DNA from: Candidatus Kuenenia stuttgartensis
GTDB lineage: Bacteria > Planctomycetota > Planctomycetia > Isosphaerales > Isosphaeraceae
NCBI GenBank assembly: GCA_945874095.1
Contig: CAMCFM010000196.1
Coordinates: 1 to 7,654 of the forward strand
Reading direction: 5' to 3'
DNA length: 7,654 nucleotides
How positions within the stretch are numbered: position 1 is the first letter of the stretch; every line of letters starts with the position of its first letter. This document shows, in pieces, positions 6,511 through 7,654 of the stretch. The notes under the pieces were generated by a model. The model did not search any database and was not told where the DNA came from. It worked only from the letters and a program-made list of their open reading frames with translations. Position numbers and translations under genes: made by a program.

Positions 6511-6573
6511 CAAAGCCCGCCATGTCAGGGGACATGGCCTACATCACATGTTATCCAAAGCCCGCCATGTCAG
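6511..6573. repeat. 18-bp direct repeat, two copies 45 bases apart
   Basis: CAAAGCCCGCCATGTCAG occurs identically at 6511-6528 and 6556-6573 with 27 bases between. In the first copy GCCATGTC (6519-6526) forms a perfect 8-bp hairpin with GACATGGC (6531-6538) around an AGGG loop. The second copy lacks the matching arm. Confidence 0.85.
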
Positions 6574-6636
6574 ACCAGAAAAACAAAACCATCATAAATC
6601 GGGACGTTATTCTCGACCTGATCCATCGATTTATTA

Positions 6637-6655
6637 ATGGATGGATGGATGGATG
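6637..6655. repeat. ATGG tetranucleotide microsatellite
   Basis: Four full ATGG units plus ATG lie directly against the A-tract of the following terminator. Such runs can change length by replication slippage. Confidence 0.9.
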
Positions 6656-6698
6656 AAAAACGGTGGAGCGATTAGAAACAATCGCTTCACCGTTTTTT
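6656..6698. terminator. Strong bidirectional intrinsic terminator
   Basis: An 18-bp stem: AAAAACGGTGGAGCGATT (6656-6673) pairs with AATCGCTTCACCGTTTTT (6680-6697) around the loop AGAAAC. It gives a T run in both directions (T6693-6698 rightward, A6656-6660 read as U leftward). It lies 32 bases past the stop of the leftward gene at 6731 and probably ends that transcript. The one imperfect pair (G6666/T6687) is a G-U wobble in rightward RNA but a C-A mismatch in leftward RNA. Confidence 0.85.
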
Positions 6699-6730
6699 GG
6701 ATGTTACGTTCTTCAGAAACGCAGCCGGGA

Positions 6731-7654
6731 TCAGTGGTTGAAGAGGAAGGCGGGGCTGTTGATCAAGGCCCAGGCCAGGTCTTGAGCCACCGTCAGACGC
6801 TTGTTGGTGCGCTGGGAAACGGACTGCTTCATGTCTTCTCGCAGTTGAACGACTTTGGAGTCGTCCATCACTGGCCGTTTGGCGACTTCCAACTTGGCCT
6901 TGAGTGATTCCAGTGCGGCATCGGCTGGGATCGGCTTCTGGGCTTCCACCAAGGCTGTCTGCAATTTCTGGCCTTCAGGATCAACTGTGCGGAAGTAGGC
7001 TAAGATCGCGTCCTGCTGAGGCTTGGAACGCAATTCTGGAGATGTGCCGAGAATCGCTTGGAACTCTTCAGGAAGGCTTAGGCCGACGTCTTTTTTCGAG
7101 ACCGCCACGCTGATCCGGAATCGTCCCAGATTGTGACGCTGGCCAAATCTCTGAACGATGGTGAAGTTGAGATCCGTTCCGCCTGCAAATCCAACAGGTT
7201 CCGAGGTCTCAAAAGTGCCCCAGTGAGTGACACCAACGGCGGGTATAATGGCCCAGCCATTGCCCCCATTGAGAGTTTTATCGAACAGGGCGGCGACCGA
7301 AAAGCCTTGCTGGGCAAAATCTTGAAGAGGTTTGACAAAGGCCAGTTCTTTCTTGATTTTGGCATCTGCCTGGCTTGTGGCAGTCACTTGAAATTCATTG
7401 ACCACAAAGTTTCCGTTATCCGAAAGACCAGGCCCTTTTGATGGAAGGCGGACATCGGACAAGGCTTCGAGACGAATCGCAGTGATGTTCTGCAAATTCG
7501 TTCTCACACGGAACTTGTAATCACCGGAATCAGGCTTGCCCTGAACGAAGACGGATCGATCTTCTTGAGGCAGGAACTGAGCTCCAGGAGTTTTGTCGAA
7601 CTCGTTGATCTGCAAAGGAACCCATTCGACCTGCGACTGCTGGGCTTGCCATTG
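6731..7654 (-). CDS. C-terminal fragment of a secreted planctomycete protein, PSCyt/DUF1549/DUF1553 type
   Basis: The frame is open from the window edge (7654) to TGA at 6733-6731, giving the last 307 residues. Residues 10-95 contain VEWVPLQINEF, then NITAIRLEALSD, then GPGLSDNGNFVVNEFQVT. This looks like a beta-sandwich carbohydrate- or ligand-binding module of the kind embedded in large planctomycete proteins carrying cytochrome-like PSCyt, DUF1549 and DUF1553 domains. Residues about 130-190 (NGWAIIPAVGVTHWGTFE, LGRFRISVAVSK) look like the second half of that module. A charged helical segment follows (about 210-285). The chain ends in LTVAQDLAWALINSPAFLFNH, an ending I recognise from DUF1553-type proteins. 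No CxxCH haem motif is in this part; it would be upstream. Function is unproven, and these proteins are generally predicted to be exported. The leftmost in-frame TTG (7615) is internal, not a start. A terminator follows at 6656-6698. Confidence 0.72.
   Translation of the reverse strand, partial: QWQAQQSQVEWVPLQINEFDKTPGAQFLPQEDRSVFVQGKPDSGDYKFRVRTNLQNITAIRLEALSDVRLPSKGPGLSDNGNFVVNEFQVTATSQADAKIKKELAFVKPLQDFAQQGFSVAALFDKTLNGGNGWAIIPAVGVTHWGTFETSEPVGFAGGTDLNFTIVQRFGQRHNLGRFRISVAVSKKDVGLSLPEEFQAILGTSPELRSKPQQDAILAYFRTVDPEGQKLQTALVEAQKPIPADAALESLKAKLEVAKRPVMDDSKVVQLREDMKQSVSQRTNKRLTVAQDLAWALINSPAFLFNH

Larger units (their letters stand above)
6248..6730. other. 483-base structured intergenic region without a convincing gene
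   Basis: Open frames here, for example 6327-6656 on + and 6304-6513 on -, lack recognisable domains, ribosome sites and protein-like composition. The stretch does hold several inverted repeats (6243-6270, 6337-6373, 6432-6447, 6519-6538, 6656-6697), an 18-bp direct repeat and an ATGG microsatellite. It lies between the end of a rightward gene and the end of a leftward gene, so it should be a region where transcription from both sides stops. A small RNA here is possible but not shown. Confidence 0.5.

Noticed and set aside
6304..6513. Small gene on the - strand of the intergenic region
   Set aside because: No ribosome site or recognisable domain was seen, and it overlaps hairpin-forming sequence.
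6511..6573. A minimal CRISPR-like array (repeat, spacer, repeat)
   Set aside because: Only two 18-bp repeats, shorter than normal CRISPR repeats, no third unit and no cas genes in the window.
6327..6656. Small gene on the + strand of the intergenic region
   Set aside because: It starts with a rare codon without a ribosome site, runs through several hairpins and the ATGG microsatellite, and the product has no recognisable features.

Overview
The window looks like chromosomal DNA from a member of the Planctomycetota. Three gene types point there: a DUF1501 C-terminus, a DUF1559 pseudopilin-like protein with an H-x9-DG C-terminal motif, and the C-terminus of a large secreted protein of the PSCyt/DUF1549/DUF1553 kind. 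These families are hugely expanded in that phylum. Base composition looks moderate by eye and I see no abrupt compositional break. Assignment below phylum is not possible from this sequence.

Layout, left to right. (1) Positions 1-294 hold the 3' end of a DUF1501 gene on the + strand. (2) Positions 418-2203 hold a tandem pair of exported proteins on the + strand, separated by one base. Each combines a retropepsin-like aspartyl protease domain with a C-terminal PDZ domain. The first has the catalytic DTG triad; the second has DLG. (3) Positions 2214-5019 (possibly 5100) hold a two-component system on the - strand: a membrane histidine kinase, then an overlapping NtrC-type sigma-54 activator. 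The activator must start at TTG. The activator and the second PDZ protein converge with only 10 bases between their stop codons. (4) Positions 5204-6247 hold a DUF1559 gene on the + strand, divergent from the kinase. A good sigma-70-like promoter lies in the shared region. (5) Positions 6248-6730 hold no convincing gene. The stretch is full of hairpins, with an 18-bp direct repeat, an ATGG microsatellite and a strong bidirectional terminator. (6) Positions 6731-7654 hold the C-terminal part of a secreted PSCyt/DUF1549/DUF1553-type protein on the - strand.

How the genes may work together: the kinase probably senses an envelope or periplasmic signal through a roughly 115-residue extracytoplasmic domain and phosphorylates the sigma-54 activator. 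The activator's targets are not evident. One near-consensus -24/-12 element occurs in the window, but it lies inside the DUF1559 coding region. The protease-PDZ pair probably acts outside the cytoplasmic membrane. Its link to the two-component system is only positional. I found no defence system, mobile element, tRNA, rRNA or CRISPR array. The points most worth a second look are the DTG/DLG protease pair, the kinase H-box with Gln after the catalytic His, and the structured 6248-6730 region.
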